Below are positions 37,024-46,820 of a stretch of DNA of 64,000 bases, piece after piece. The DNA comes from Planococcus citri (taxonomy: Eukaryota; Arthropoda; Insecta; Hemiptera; Pseudococcidae). The notes under the pieces are model-generated. The model worked only from the letters and a program-made list of their open reading frames with translations, was not told the origin of the DNA and searched no databases. The translations under genes were made by a program, and so were the position numbers. Position 1 is the stretch's first letter. The number at the start of each line of letters is the position of its first letter. The stretch lies in the NCBI RefSeq assembly GCF_950023065.1, contig NC_088680.1:16790559-16854558 (forward strand), in the 5' to 3' direction.

Positions 37024-38100
37024 ATGTTGTGTTCATTTACATCAACTAGTATATTTTTCATTTGGTTTGTTGCACTGCCATGCACAACAAAACCAATAAT
37101 TGATAAACAGGAAAAGGAATTTACTGAAGTAAGATATTTTAAATGTACCTATACAACTCCAAAAAAAAAATCATACACCCCACTCTCATTTGGGGAAAGA
37201 AAGTAAAGCAACACTTGGTGTTTGAAAAGCTTTGCACTAATACATAAATAGTTATCTGAGAAGCAAGAGTTATTTTTCCTAATCAAACAACTTCTCGCTA
37301 ATTCCTTATTTATACATTTATTCCCAATTTTAATTTCTTAGAAAGTATCAAAATTCAAGCGAATTCTTGGGATGATTGCTGATGGCTTGATCTCGGATAA
37401 GACAAAGCATATATTAATGGGAGAGTTGATAGATAAATATGAAACGGCATTTGAAAATTACAGACAGGAATCTGAAAAACATCAGCAGAATTTCAGACAG
37501 GAATCTGAAAAATATCAGCAGTTATATAACAAAACTCTTCATTTGGAAGCAGAAAAAGTAAATCAATATTGAAATTGTTTGACATTAGCTGCTATTGATT
37601 GTTGAATGATGGAAATACTATTTTTATATTTTATGATGAATTTCTAGTTGGCACTTAAAAAGATTTCGTTTCTCCTTGGAACGCGCACTCGAATTGAAGA
37701 TTTAGAAAAGAAGTTGTGGCCGACTGAATTGCAAGAACCGTATAATAGAAGCGATGTTTGGACTAAAATCCTGACGTCTGAAGACGAGGAATTCGTCTTA
37801 GATTCGAATATAATTCAATTTCGAAAGATGTTAGCAGATCAGGGGTTTTCCCTGAATATAGTTTTAAAAACGATTACGAATTTGTATAGTATACTAGATG
37901 ATGATTTTGCTCGTAAAATAGCATTTATCGCAAAGATTCCGAAAAATAGGGATGAAATTGCTTCAGCATTTGAATCTGTTAGATATATACCGGATGCCGG
38001 TGAAGTAGATTTGCTGGACAGTATATTGAAACCCTTACCAAGACCGAAGATATCCCCTGGAGATAAGTTTATTGTAACTCATATTAGTCCCATCGAATAA
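37024..38100 (+). CDS. Unrecognised secreted, partly coiled-coil protein (3 exons, 257 aa)
   Basis: Exons 37024-37128, 37342-37557 and 37648-38100 are all phase 0, with donors GAA|GTAAGA and AAA|GTAAAT and acceptors TTTCTTAG and TTTCTAG. They join without a stop to 35 + 72 + 150 aa. Exon 1 begins with a hydrophobic signal-like segment (about residues 5-21, FTSTSIFFIWFVALP). Exon 2 is charged and helical and contains a tandem duplication (RQESEKHQQN / RQESEKYQQL), suggesting a short coiled coil. Exon 3 carries about 150 aa of mixed helical sequence with SFLLGTRTRIEDLEKKLWP near its start and a Pro-rich end (KPLPRPKISPGDKF). No cysteine beyond the signal region. The stop overlaps AATAAA (38096-38101), so the 3' UTR would be very short. 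No family recognised; a secreted or salivary protein is possible but inferred. Confidence 0.75.
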
Positions 38101-38101
38101 A
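38096..38101 (+). terminator. Polyadenylation signal overlapping the stop codon
   Basis: AATAAA shares its first five bases with the end of the GAA TAA stop context of the three-exon gene. The following 55 bases are duplicated at 42935-42990, at the 3' end of the Gbs-type gene. Confidence 0.45.
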
Positions 38102-38151
38102 AATACAAAAACAATTTGTAAAAATGAATGATTATTTGTTCGTGTGTTATT

Positions 38152-40110
38152 TTATGTTCGATTCAAGAAGTGAAGGAAAGGACGAATTTCCGAGATAAAT
38201 TGAAAAATTTTTCGATTTTGAAGCTTGGATTTAGACTTGAAAAAAATCAGTAAGATCGAACTGTATTTTTTGAGCTCCATAATTTTCCCATTTGAATCAA
38301 GCATATAGGTACGATAATTATTATAGTTAACCACAGAATTTGTGATTGAACTTCGAGATATGCAGATGAAAAACTTATTCCGTGTCATCTGCCATCTGTG
38401 ATGTAAAAAAATACACACACGAAACAACTCTTAATTAATCACGTAGCGATAAAATTGTCGTTTTTGATAATAATTTTAGCATCATCGCATCGATGAAACA
38501 CACGCTCAATACAATATTAATCGAACAGAGCGGACGGTGTTCACCAATAATGTTATCAAAAAGCGAAAATAACTTGCGGAAAAAGAGAATTTCAGTGCAT
38601 TATACATTGGAACCTCAATAAAAAAAGGTATTTTTGGAATTGAAACCAGTTATCTAGCTTCTTCTTCAACCCAGCAATTTTTGTTCTTGGAATCATTTGT
38701 CATTTAGCAGTCCAACATAGGAGGAAATGGGAAGAACTGGGGAAGGGGGTAAGGATCGAAACTCACTTCCAATTGTACTGACTTCTCTCTGGAGCTACAT
38801 CGCAGGAAATATCAAAGACAAAAAGTTGTCCATTTTTTCAGAAATGTTTTCCACAGCAGTTTATCCAAAAACTAGTTCAAACCTCGGAAGCTGGTTGTGA
38901 AATCCATTATTGATTTAAACCGGTTCAAAATATAAAAGTTTTCCTTTGCACTTATTTCTTTACTTTTCCTAATTTCAGAAAATTGTCGTTTAATCATTTT
39001 AGGGGCACCCTATACTATCCATAAGTAAAACAGATACTGCATCAATGGCGACAATGGCATCATTACTGTGTACGACCTGATACGACTTTTTAATATCATC
39101 AAGTCCAAAGTTTTAACAGTTGACACGCCAATCAGATCAATTTTTAAAAATAATTAGTAAATTAGATAACTAGGTATATTGTCCAAGACTTTAGACTTTA
39201 GGAACACATTGTTTCAAGGCTGATTTTAAGATGATATAGGTAATGTGGAATTGATGTTGAAAATTTTCCACTTTCTTAAAAAAAAAAAATCAATATGAAT
39301 AGAAATTGAAAATCTGTAATTGTAATTCAAATTTGAAAAGCTCAAAATTAAACTCGCCGCACAATGAAAGATCGTTTTTTGAAAATTTGAAAAAAATCAA
39401 AAAAATGTCCACTTTTGTTTCAACAAACCGTTTTAAACATTTCTGAGGGGGAGGGGAGGGGTCCCCAGTTCGTTACTACATATTTTGAAGGGTCAAGGGT
39501 CTGAATTCGAAAATTGACTTTTTTTTACTCAATTGTTCCAAATTCACCTCCCTCCCCTCCACCCTTCAATGTCAGAACCCTATAGATATGATGAAAATTA
39601 TTTGTCAAGTTTGCAAAAGCGTGGAATTAGAGTATTATTCACTTACATAATATATTTTTTGAATACGACCCATCAGTACAATCAATACCTTTTGTAATTT
39701 CTCCGAAAATAATTTCTCAGCAATCGGGTTCAAATCCACAAAACCAATTTTTTTTCAGTCATAATCTGTTTCGATTGATTTAGAATGAGCATTTTTTTAT
39801 TGAAGAAAAAAAACACTATTAGGATAAAATTTGATTTTGAAAAACTTCAGGAATCTTTTTCAAACACCCTGTACTAGATAAATGAAAAAATAATTGACCA
39901 TCTGTGCATTTGAAACTCCTGCTGTACCCTGCTGAAGAAAGTCGTTTGAGTCAGATTGTCTGTTTTTCATCATCTAGTCAAAAATGATTGGAATTATTGA
40001 GAACTTTATGTACACGCTGTTTGATTTTCTTTTACGTACCTAGTACCTAGCTATAAACTTGTAAAATTTTGTGTTTTTCATCACTTCACAACATGTAGTC
40101 AATCCTAAGA
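38152..40110. other. AT-rich noncoding stretch
   Basis: No supported gene or complete element. The phrase CACCCTGTACTAG near 39868 resembles the end of a mariner-type MITE, but no partner was found. A CAA/AAA-rich region and pyrimidine tracts surround 39450-39570. Confidence 0.25.
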
Positions 40111-40362
40111 GCCGTATTCATAGACGTTACTCAAGTATCAATTTTTATTTGGCTAGTGGTGAATGTTGAAGCAATTTTTCCAGGCGTGATTTAATTTTTG
40201 AAATTTTGTTTATAATTAAATTGAGAGATTGGACTCCGAAGTATTGTTATTTATATAATTTTAAACATATAAAATTTTTATTTATTCGTTTATGAGAAAA
40301 ATTGAATCAAAATTCACCACTTAGCCAAGTGATACTTAAGTAACGTCTATGAATACGGCCCT
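40111..40362. mobile_element. MITE with GCCGTATTCATAGACG termini
   Basis: Left GCCGTATTCATAGACGTTAC then TCAAGTATCA matches the complement of the right end (TGATACTTAAGTAACGTCTA then TGAATACGGC) at nearly every base. The flanks are TAA on the left and TTAA on the right, so the duplication is TA or TAA. About 250 bp, noncoding. Confidence 0.75.
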
Positions 40363-40416
40363 TAAGAGTCAAGGTCAATTGTAAACAGGTTAAGGCATTA
40401 TCTGCTTCAATATCCA

Positions 40417-40680
40417 TAGGGTGTCCAAGAATAAAGGATTTTTATTTCATCAAAAAAAAGAGAAAATTCCTTTCTAGAAAATTAAAGTTGAATAATCATT
40501 GGAAAAATGGGTATTTGAGTGATTTTTTAAATGAACACTACGAAAGAAGCTTTAATTTTGTTTTGAAACAATAACTCAAACGCACATTTTTTCGACTGTT
40601 ATTCAAATTTTCAATTTTCACTGTTTTTGCCATTCTGGCTGATCAAAACACGTCGAAACTCCTTATTCTTGGACACCCTG
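40417..40680. mobile_element. Mariner-type MITE, 264 bp
   Basis: Left AGGGTGTCCAAGAATAAAGG matches the complement of the right end CCTTATTCTTGGACACCCTG. TA follows on the right (40681). The left outer base is altered (ATAGGG instead of TACAGGG). The same CAGGGTG(T)CC style of terminus is seen at 54876. Confidence 0.7.
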
Positions 40681-41259
40681 TATCCGTCATCAACCAGTGA
40701 CGGAATAAATGCAATTTTCTGATTAAAAGAAGCCTCATTCATACTTGCTCGAGACATCAAGTAGCTCAAATAACAAAATTCTATTTTAAAAAAAACTGTT
40801 ACACGAAAAAAATTAAGCCACGTGCTTTAAATTCTTTGCTCTGAAGAAAATTGGATAGGGAAAAAAGGGAAATCTTGAGCTTACTAGAAACGCTATCTCT
40901 CTCACAATTTTTCAGCTAGATTTAATTTAATTTATCTCAATCGAGTGACTCAGATTCAAGATTTAATAAACTCGACAAGCTCTCTGACCTTCTGAAGCTG
41001 AACTATTCACAAGTAAAACTGAACCAGAAGAGAATTAAAAATGATATTTCATTTTCATTTCACAGACGATGCAACGTGATGATAAAACCAGACCTGAGCA
41101 CAAATCACTGGAAAAAAGAGAACGTAACTAACGTAAGATAAGAACAGTCATCTGTTGAAGCCTGAAGAGTACAGGTACACTCAAACTCAAAACAGCCCTA
41201 ATCAACAAGCTGTATTACTCCATGTTTTGTTTTCCATTTCGGCAGTGTACTTAACTTAA
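40681..41259. other. AT-rich spacer between MITEs
   Basis: No gene or repeat supported. Contains ordinary AT-rich sequence including GATAAGA (about 41136). Confidence 0.2.
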
Positions 41260-41752
41260 CCTTTTCACTGCTACGAGCCACTATAGCGGCTTTTAAAAAA
41301 TTTGCCTGTCATGCTACGAGCCACTATAGTGGCTTTCAAATTGGACTCGATTTTTTTTAGTTTTTAATTTTTTTTATGAAAAATATATCATTTTTAATGA
41401 ACTAGTAATCCTTACTGACACCTGAATACACGAAATTGAATGAAAATAAACCCTCCTTTACCCTTGCATGCGCCAAAGAACAAAAAAAATTTGGTTGAAT
41501 TTCGTGTTTGGTCATTTTTCGTACCCTAACTTAGCACAGAGGGTATTTTTCCTCGTTTCATCATGTCAAAACTTGTCAACATCGCGCTCTCTGGTATTTC
41601 TTGCTTCCATACGTTAGGTGATTCTGTCATCCATAGTTCGCCCCTGTGTTGATAATTTTTTTGATTTTTTTGATTTTTTCCTCCGTTTGTGGATTATTCT
41701 TAACTTAGCACAGGGGGTGTGCAAAATCATTCTTAACTTAGCAGTGTAAAGG
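41260..41752. mobile_element. piggyBac-type MITE, 493 bp, with 16-bp palindrome
   Basis: Left terminus CCTTTTCACTGCTACG follows TTAA (41256-41259). The right terminus CTTAGCAGTGTAAAGG is followed by TCAA (41753-41756), a one-base change from TTAA. Inside, CTACGAGCCACTATAG(C/T)GGCTTT occurs twice, and the second copy forms the perfect palindrome AGCCACTATAGTGGCT. CTTAGCACAG.GGGT also occurs twice. Noncoding. Confidence 0.6.
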
Positions 41753-42121
41753 TCAACTTAACTGATGAAAAATCTGACCCTTTGTCTCTTTGAAGCTCTG
41801 ACTGCTTTCGAAAACACTTGGCTCAAACAAAAGGAAACGAAGCCGTCGAAAAAAGCGAGCAGAGGAGCAGAGAACTGATGAGTGAAGCATTCACATTCAC
41901 ACGCACTACTCTCTCCGTGTAACACGACCTTGAACCCTACGTTGAAGTAGATTTGGTGATTGTGATGATTGGACGTGAGAAAGCAAAGCAGACACTCCTC
42001 CAGCACTCCAATTCGGATTAATGAACTTTGAAAATGATAAGCAACCGAGCCAGAATTCTACGTACAATGTTCTTCAATAAATAATCCTTTGCAAATAAGC
42101 AAACAATACAATATTACATAC
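41753..42121 (-). other. Start of long intron after exon A
   Basis: Sequence downstream (minus strand) of the donor at 42121-42116. A minus-strand frame (42006-41758) runs through it but carries no domain and no start or splice logic, so it is treated as intron. Confidence 0.3.
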
Positions 42122-42185
42122 CTTCTTGACAACTCGTCGGCTTCCAATCATCGCTTCCAGCTCGAAGGACCGCAGACGGTTTCAT
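42122..42185 (-). CDS. First coding exon (exon A) of an unidentified protein
   Basis: On the minus strand the ATG at 42185-42183 opens 21 codons plus one base (MKPSAVLRAGSDDWKPTSCQE, then G|). They end at a consensus donor AAG|GTATGT (42121-42116). The local base composition is coding-like and G/C-richer than its surroundings. Joined to the exon at 7720-7644 the split codon becomes GAT and the frame stays open. This implies a 34.4-kb intron, typical of 5' introns in insect regulatory genes. There is no signal peptide and no domain is recognisable in the 47 combined residues. A nearer second exon could have been missed. Confidence 0.55.
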
Positions 42186-42934
42186 CTTTTGACAATAGAC
42201 TGATATTAGCAACACTAACACTTCACGATCACTATTCGCTAATTAAGTACGTATTATCTAGCGATTGAAGTTTTGAAATTTTAATAAAACACAATGAGAA
42301 TGATTCGACGGTAGGAACCCGGTACCTTGACAAAAGAAAGATAGCTTTGTTTGTAACAAACACCAATACCGAAGAGTCAGTAGTTCTCCGACGTCAATTC
42401 AACATCCACACTATTATACGAACATTTAAACGCGAATTGAAATGAATAAACTCGATTACCGAACATTAATTATTCTATTTTTCACGTAAATCCGCACGAA
42501 ACGACCGAAGAATTTTCTTTTCCAGCGAAAACTGGATCACAAAATGGCTGATTTCGGCTGCAAATTGAAAATCAGTGTGACCGTTGAACCAGTTTTTGAA
42601 ATTCACCATCGCGCAAAGCCGCAAACGCAGTATAACCAACTACCCCGTACGAAATTACTAGGGTTGATTTGATTTTGTTTTTAATTTTAATTTTCTATTT
42701 TATATTATGATTTATAATTATGAAAATCATGAAATAAACAAATCAAAACGTTCGATGGTTCGATAAAATCCTGAAGGAATGAACCGGCACCATTTGTTGA
42801 GAACTTCGTCGTCTTCGTTCATCAGTTTGTACTTTGCAGAAGGCAAAGTTCAAAATGTCAAAATTCACAAGAAAGAAAAGAACTCAATTTTCAAAAACTT
42901 CCCCTCCAATCTCAACAGTCAACACACTCATACT
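42186..42934 (-). promoter_or_regulatory. 5' leader and probable promoter of the exon A gene
   Basis: Upstream of exon A on the minus strand. An initiator-like ATATCAGTCT lies near 42214. A CpG-richer patch with AAAATGGC (about 42542) lies at 42480-42660. The start site cannot be fixed. The interval separates this gene from the 3' end of the PP1 regulatory-subunit gene on the same strand. Confidence 0.3.
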
Positions 42935-42954
42935 GAATAAATACGAAAACAATT

Positions 42955-44591
42955 TGTAAAAATAGATGATTATTTATTCGTGTGTTATTAACTACGATAG
43001 TAATTCTGATAATGCAAAAAAATACAACTTATATATTTCGTTACATCTTCGTATAATAATCAATATTCCATCAGGTATAAGGCTTTCAGGTCTTTATCGG
43101 TTTCAATCACAGCCTAAGTTACAACAATTCACAAAATGGAAATAACAGTATAAGAATTCTCTAAGCCAATGCTCCATACTTAAAAAACTACGATAACGAA
43201 ATTCTCGAGCTCGACACCCGTCGCGTATAAAAATAAGAAAAAAAATCGTTTCGCGAAGTATAGGAACAATAGTTATATATGCAGCTTGCCAATTACAATA
43301 TTCACACAATACACTGTAAAAAAAAATATTCGTTACACAAACGAACGAACATTTACAATAAAACACGAACAGTAGAACAAGTGAATACTACCAAAAACTG
43401 AAAACGTATACGTCGTAACGAGTGAACAGAATAATTAACAAGAACACAAAATACAAAAAAAAATTACAACCTTATTGCATATAAGTAGGTATATAAAATA
43501 CAACGTTCGTATATGTTCGAAACGTTATATTTGATTAAAATTAACAAATGACTAGAAAGTTACAAAAATAAGTCTAGAGTTCGATTCGTATTCTAGATAC
43601 ATTCACACTAATAAAGTATTCACTTGTTCTGGAAAACTACCTACGCGGATTTATTCATAGTAATGTATAATAATGATAAAATGCCTTTCGAAACGATCTC
43701 ACAATATGCAGACCTATATCCGGCATTTAATGACTTTTAAAACCACGTAGGGTAAAACTATACCGGCTTAAATAGGTAACGTCTTCGTACATCAAAATTA
43801 TAATACATCCGTTGGCAAGCTAACGATACGAATAGAGAAAAAAGTAATGAATGAATTAATTCACAGATTAAAAAAAAAAAGTAAAGAAAGAAACGTACTA
43901 CGTAAACGACTAAAAAAAAAGATTAAAAACGAATATCGAAGTTTTTCAAAAACCTTTCACGGATAAGTAAATTTGATCAAAATGAAAATTTTGTTTGATT
44001 TTTCGAAAATCTCATCGGTGTATTACTAACTAATGATAATTATCAATTAACAGTCTTATACGCCCATCAAATGCAAAGCCTATACCCAAAACAATAAACC
44101 TATCTGTATAGAAAAATGATACCGATAAACAGATATTTACAATGAACGAAGAAACAAATTTATACGATTAGACTAACGTTTAAAACTTGGGAAAAGATTA
44201 TAAGGAGAGAAATCGGTGCCGAAGGAATAGAAGTAGAGACTAATTACAAAGGAAAAATAAATTAATAAACACGGCGAAGGGAAGGGAAGGGAGAACGAAA
44301 AACACACATTATTATATAAACAATAAAAACAAGTATAAAAAAGAGGGGGGTAGTATCAATCTTGTAAAAAATAATCAATCTTGATTCCTTTATATAGGTA
44401 CAATCTCGTTACGACAGAATCATCAAGGTACGTAGGTAAGTAAATCGGTTTCTTGAAACCACTTCTACATCATTCCAAATACGCCACATCAGCAGGCATC
44501 ATACCAACGCAGGAAATCTTGGTAACAAACGGCAGTGAGCTGGACCATGAATGTAACTTCGTGTACGAACATTTTCCAAAATTAAAATAAT
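42955..44591 (-). other. 3'-UTR exon of the PP1 glycogen-targeting subunit gene
   Basis: A strong minus-strand acceptor (TTTTTTTGTTCGCAG, ending 44592) begins an exon that runs AT-rich and stop-filled to a polyadenylation signal AATAAA at 42978-42973. It would join the coding exon through the donor at 45366. The UTR would be about 1.6 kb. Direct evidence is splice and polyA motifs only. Confidence 0.5.
42973..42978 (-). terminator. Probable polyadenylation signal
   Basis: AATAAA on the minus strand (TTTATT on the given strand), the likely 3' end of the PP1 regulatory-subunit transcript. It sits in the segment duplicated at 38095-38151, where the equivalent hexamer reads ACAAAT. Confidence 0.4.
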
Positions 44592-45366
44592 CTGCGAACA
44601 AAAAAATACACAATGTTAGATCGATAGTATCTTTAACCTTGAGTAGGTACAGATAAAAGAAAACACTCGAATTATATTTAGTAATCGAGGTAATTAAAAT
44701 ACTCTGTTCTTTTTTTAATGAATTTTAGATATCGATGAGTTCGCACGTTGATTGAACTTATGTTAGCAAAAAAAAATTACATTCACAGTTCAATCGGTTC
44801 TCTTATACAGTTGAACAACGATGATAAAGTATTAAACTCGAATGTAATCGTTTGTCGAACGAGGAATTTTCATTTTTAAATATTTTAATTAATAAGAATA
44901 ATCTTTGCAATACGTGTAGAGTAATTTAGCTTCGAATTGAATCATTTTTTTCCAATTTTTTCTTCAAATTTAACACTTTATCTTAGTATCGAAGTAGTAC
45001 GAGTTCGCCAATCGTTCGGTTTGCAATTTTAATATAAAAATTACGAGTAAAAAAAAAAATAGATAAATAAACTCGGAATAATATGTAGTTCGAAGTTCAC
45101 CGAACGGTCACTATACCTATCTTTTTGCAAATCGTACAAAATAATTTAGAAACTTGTACAAAATTTCGTACACTTCGTGGCAATATGTTTTTATAAATTT
45201 GACTTTCAAGTAGCATCGTTGCATTCTATCATCAAAGCTTTACAAACCGCAACAATGATTAAAAAAATTACGAGCTTTTGCAACCAATGACGATGCCCTT
45301 ATCTAAATTACATATCATTACAGGTAGGTATAGGTATATAATCAATCAATTCGAGATAAAACTTAC
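44592..45366 (-). other. Probable 3'-UTR intron
   Basis: Bounded on the minus strand by CCGA|GTAAGT (donor at 45366-45361) and a pyrimidine-rich CGCAG acceptor (44592). The stop codon is only a few bases upstream of the donor, too close for the junction to trigger nonsense-mediated decay by the usual 50-nt rule. Confidence 0.5.
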
Positions 45367-45371
45367 TCGGA

Positions 45372-46043
45372 TCACCAATACACAGCTCCTTGATAACTGC
45401 TAATATTCGTATTATTGAATTGAGCCGAGTACGCAGGCCATGTATTCGATCTGACTGGAACATATTGGTTACCTGCACCATTATTGATAATATCTCTAAC
45501 ATTCTGGATACTTTTATTTTCATCAGCGGCGTTCTGTTCGTCTTTCCTAACCAGCGTGTAATTTTTGCCTTCGTTATTATCCCAATACTCTCCTTCTGAG
45601 CTTTTGAAGCAAACGCAGAATTGTATATTATCGTTATCGTCGTTTAGGTGTATCTTGAACGAAAACGTATCGTAGATGATGGTCACACTCGAAGATGTAT
45701 TGTTATCGACGAACGAGCACTCGATGTCTCGATGAGAAGCCCAATTATCTGTCGTCGATCGTATAACGACGCGTTTCTCGAAACTGATATTCTTTACTTT
45801 AACCGTACCGGTTAAATCGTTTTCTGCGCTTTTAACTATAACATTTTCTAACGATACGTTCGTTTCTTCTAAACGTTTACGAAATTCTAGGTAGTTTGAA
45901 GCTGGCTGGTTGAACAAGACTTTCCAGACGTTGATCGGCGATGGTTTGACTGCTGTTTCCGTACATGTAGAAGCGAGTTTCAGGTTGGCGAACGCCTTGA
46001 TCGGTACTAATTTGTCTAAAGGTGTTTCGACCATTAAACGAAT
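45372..46043 (-). CDS. Gbs-70E: PP1 glycogen-targeting subunit, exon 2 (CBM21 domain)
   Basis: Residues 124-346 of a 346-aa protein that brings protein phosphatase 1 to glycogen, where it activates glycogen synthase and inhibits phosphorylase. The exon begins after a TATTTTCCAG acceptor at phase 0 (IRLMVETPLDKL...). The CBM21 carbohydrate-binding domain spans about 164-288. It includes VKVKNISFEKRVVIRSTTDN (204-223), the conserved W224, YDTFSFKI and the family signature YWDNNEGKNY (276-285) that binds glycogen and glycogen synthase. A short Asn-rich tail ends at TGA 45374-45372. Length fits the PPP1R3B/C and Drosophila Gbs-70E group. Orthology to one specific member is inferred. Confidence 0.88.
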   Translation of the reverse strand: MRLMVETPLDKLVPIKAFANLKLASTCTETAVKPSPINVWKVLFNQPASNYLEFRKRLEETNVSLENVIVKSAENDLTGTVKVKNISFEKRVVIRSTTDNWASHRDIECSFVDNNTSSSVTIIYDTFSFKIHLNDDNDNIQFCVCFKSSEGEYWDNNEGKNYTLVRKDEQNAADENKSIQNVRDIINNGAGNQYVPVRSNTWPAYSAQFNNTNISSYQGAVYW

Positions 46044-46820
46044 CTGGAAAATAGAAATACGAGTCCAGTTTAGATACAGGTAGGTAATATACTTGTAAAT
46101 AGAAATACATTGAGAGTATTTATAGAAAGACAAGAAGAGAATACGTAGGTAGGTAGAGGTACCACATATTTGGAGAATTTTTTTACGAATTTTGACCTGA
46201 GAGCGAAAGCAGTTTCAACGAAGCTAACGTGAGATGCTCCTCATCTCAATAAGAGCAATTGAAGTAGGTATTCTTAAATGTTGACCTTTGATGGCTCAAA
46301 TTATTATTTTTAGAAAAAATTCTGATGATTCATCGGATTGATTTTTGATTTTTAAATGTTTTGAGTGTCTTACATCGAAAGGAACGAACGACCAAAGGAA
46401 TGAACGAACTCTTCCAAAATAGATTACATATGATTTTTCAAATTTCAAAAAGGGGAGAGAAAGTAATTAAAGAAGAAAGAGTCTGGAGGAAAAACAGAAC
46501 TCTGATTGTACAAAAAAAAAATATATGTAGGTATTTCAAACCTTCGTGATTTAAAAAAAAACAGAAGTTTGCATGATGTTTTAACATTTAAATAAAAGCT
46601 GGCATTTTTAAAAAAAATTAATGTCAATATAAATTAAAAAAAAAAAAAAATACTTGAAAAGATTTGACCTTTTTTAGAAATTAAGAACGAAAAAAATGAA
46701 AATTGATGAAATTGTGGCAAGTATTTAAAATAAATACCAATTGTACTTGAATGAAAAAAATTTGAAAAGATTGAAAATGAGCGAAGTTGCTATTTTAAAT
46801 AATGTTCATGAAGGAAAGTA
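46044..46820 (-). other. Intron of the PP1 subunit gene, acceptor-proximal part
   Basis: AT-rich intronic sequence with several A tracts. The frames within it (for example 46361-46549) are Lys-rich low-complexity artefacts. Confidence 0.5.

Noticed and set aside
45308..45523. Minus-strand frame running past the PP1 subunit stop
   Set aside because: Out of frame with the CBM21 domain and crossing the proposed 3'-UTR donor.
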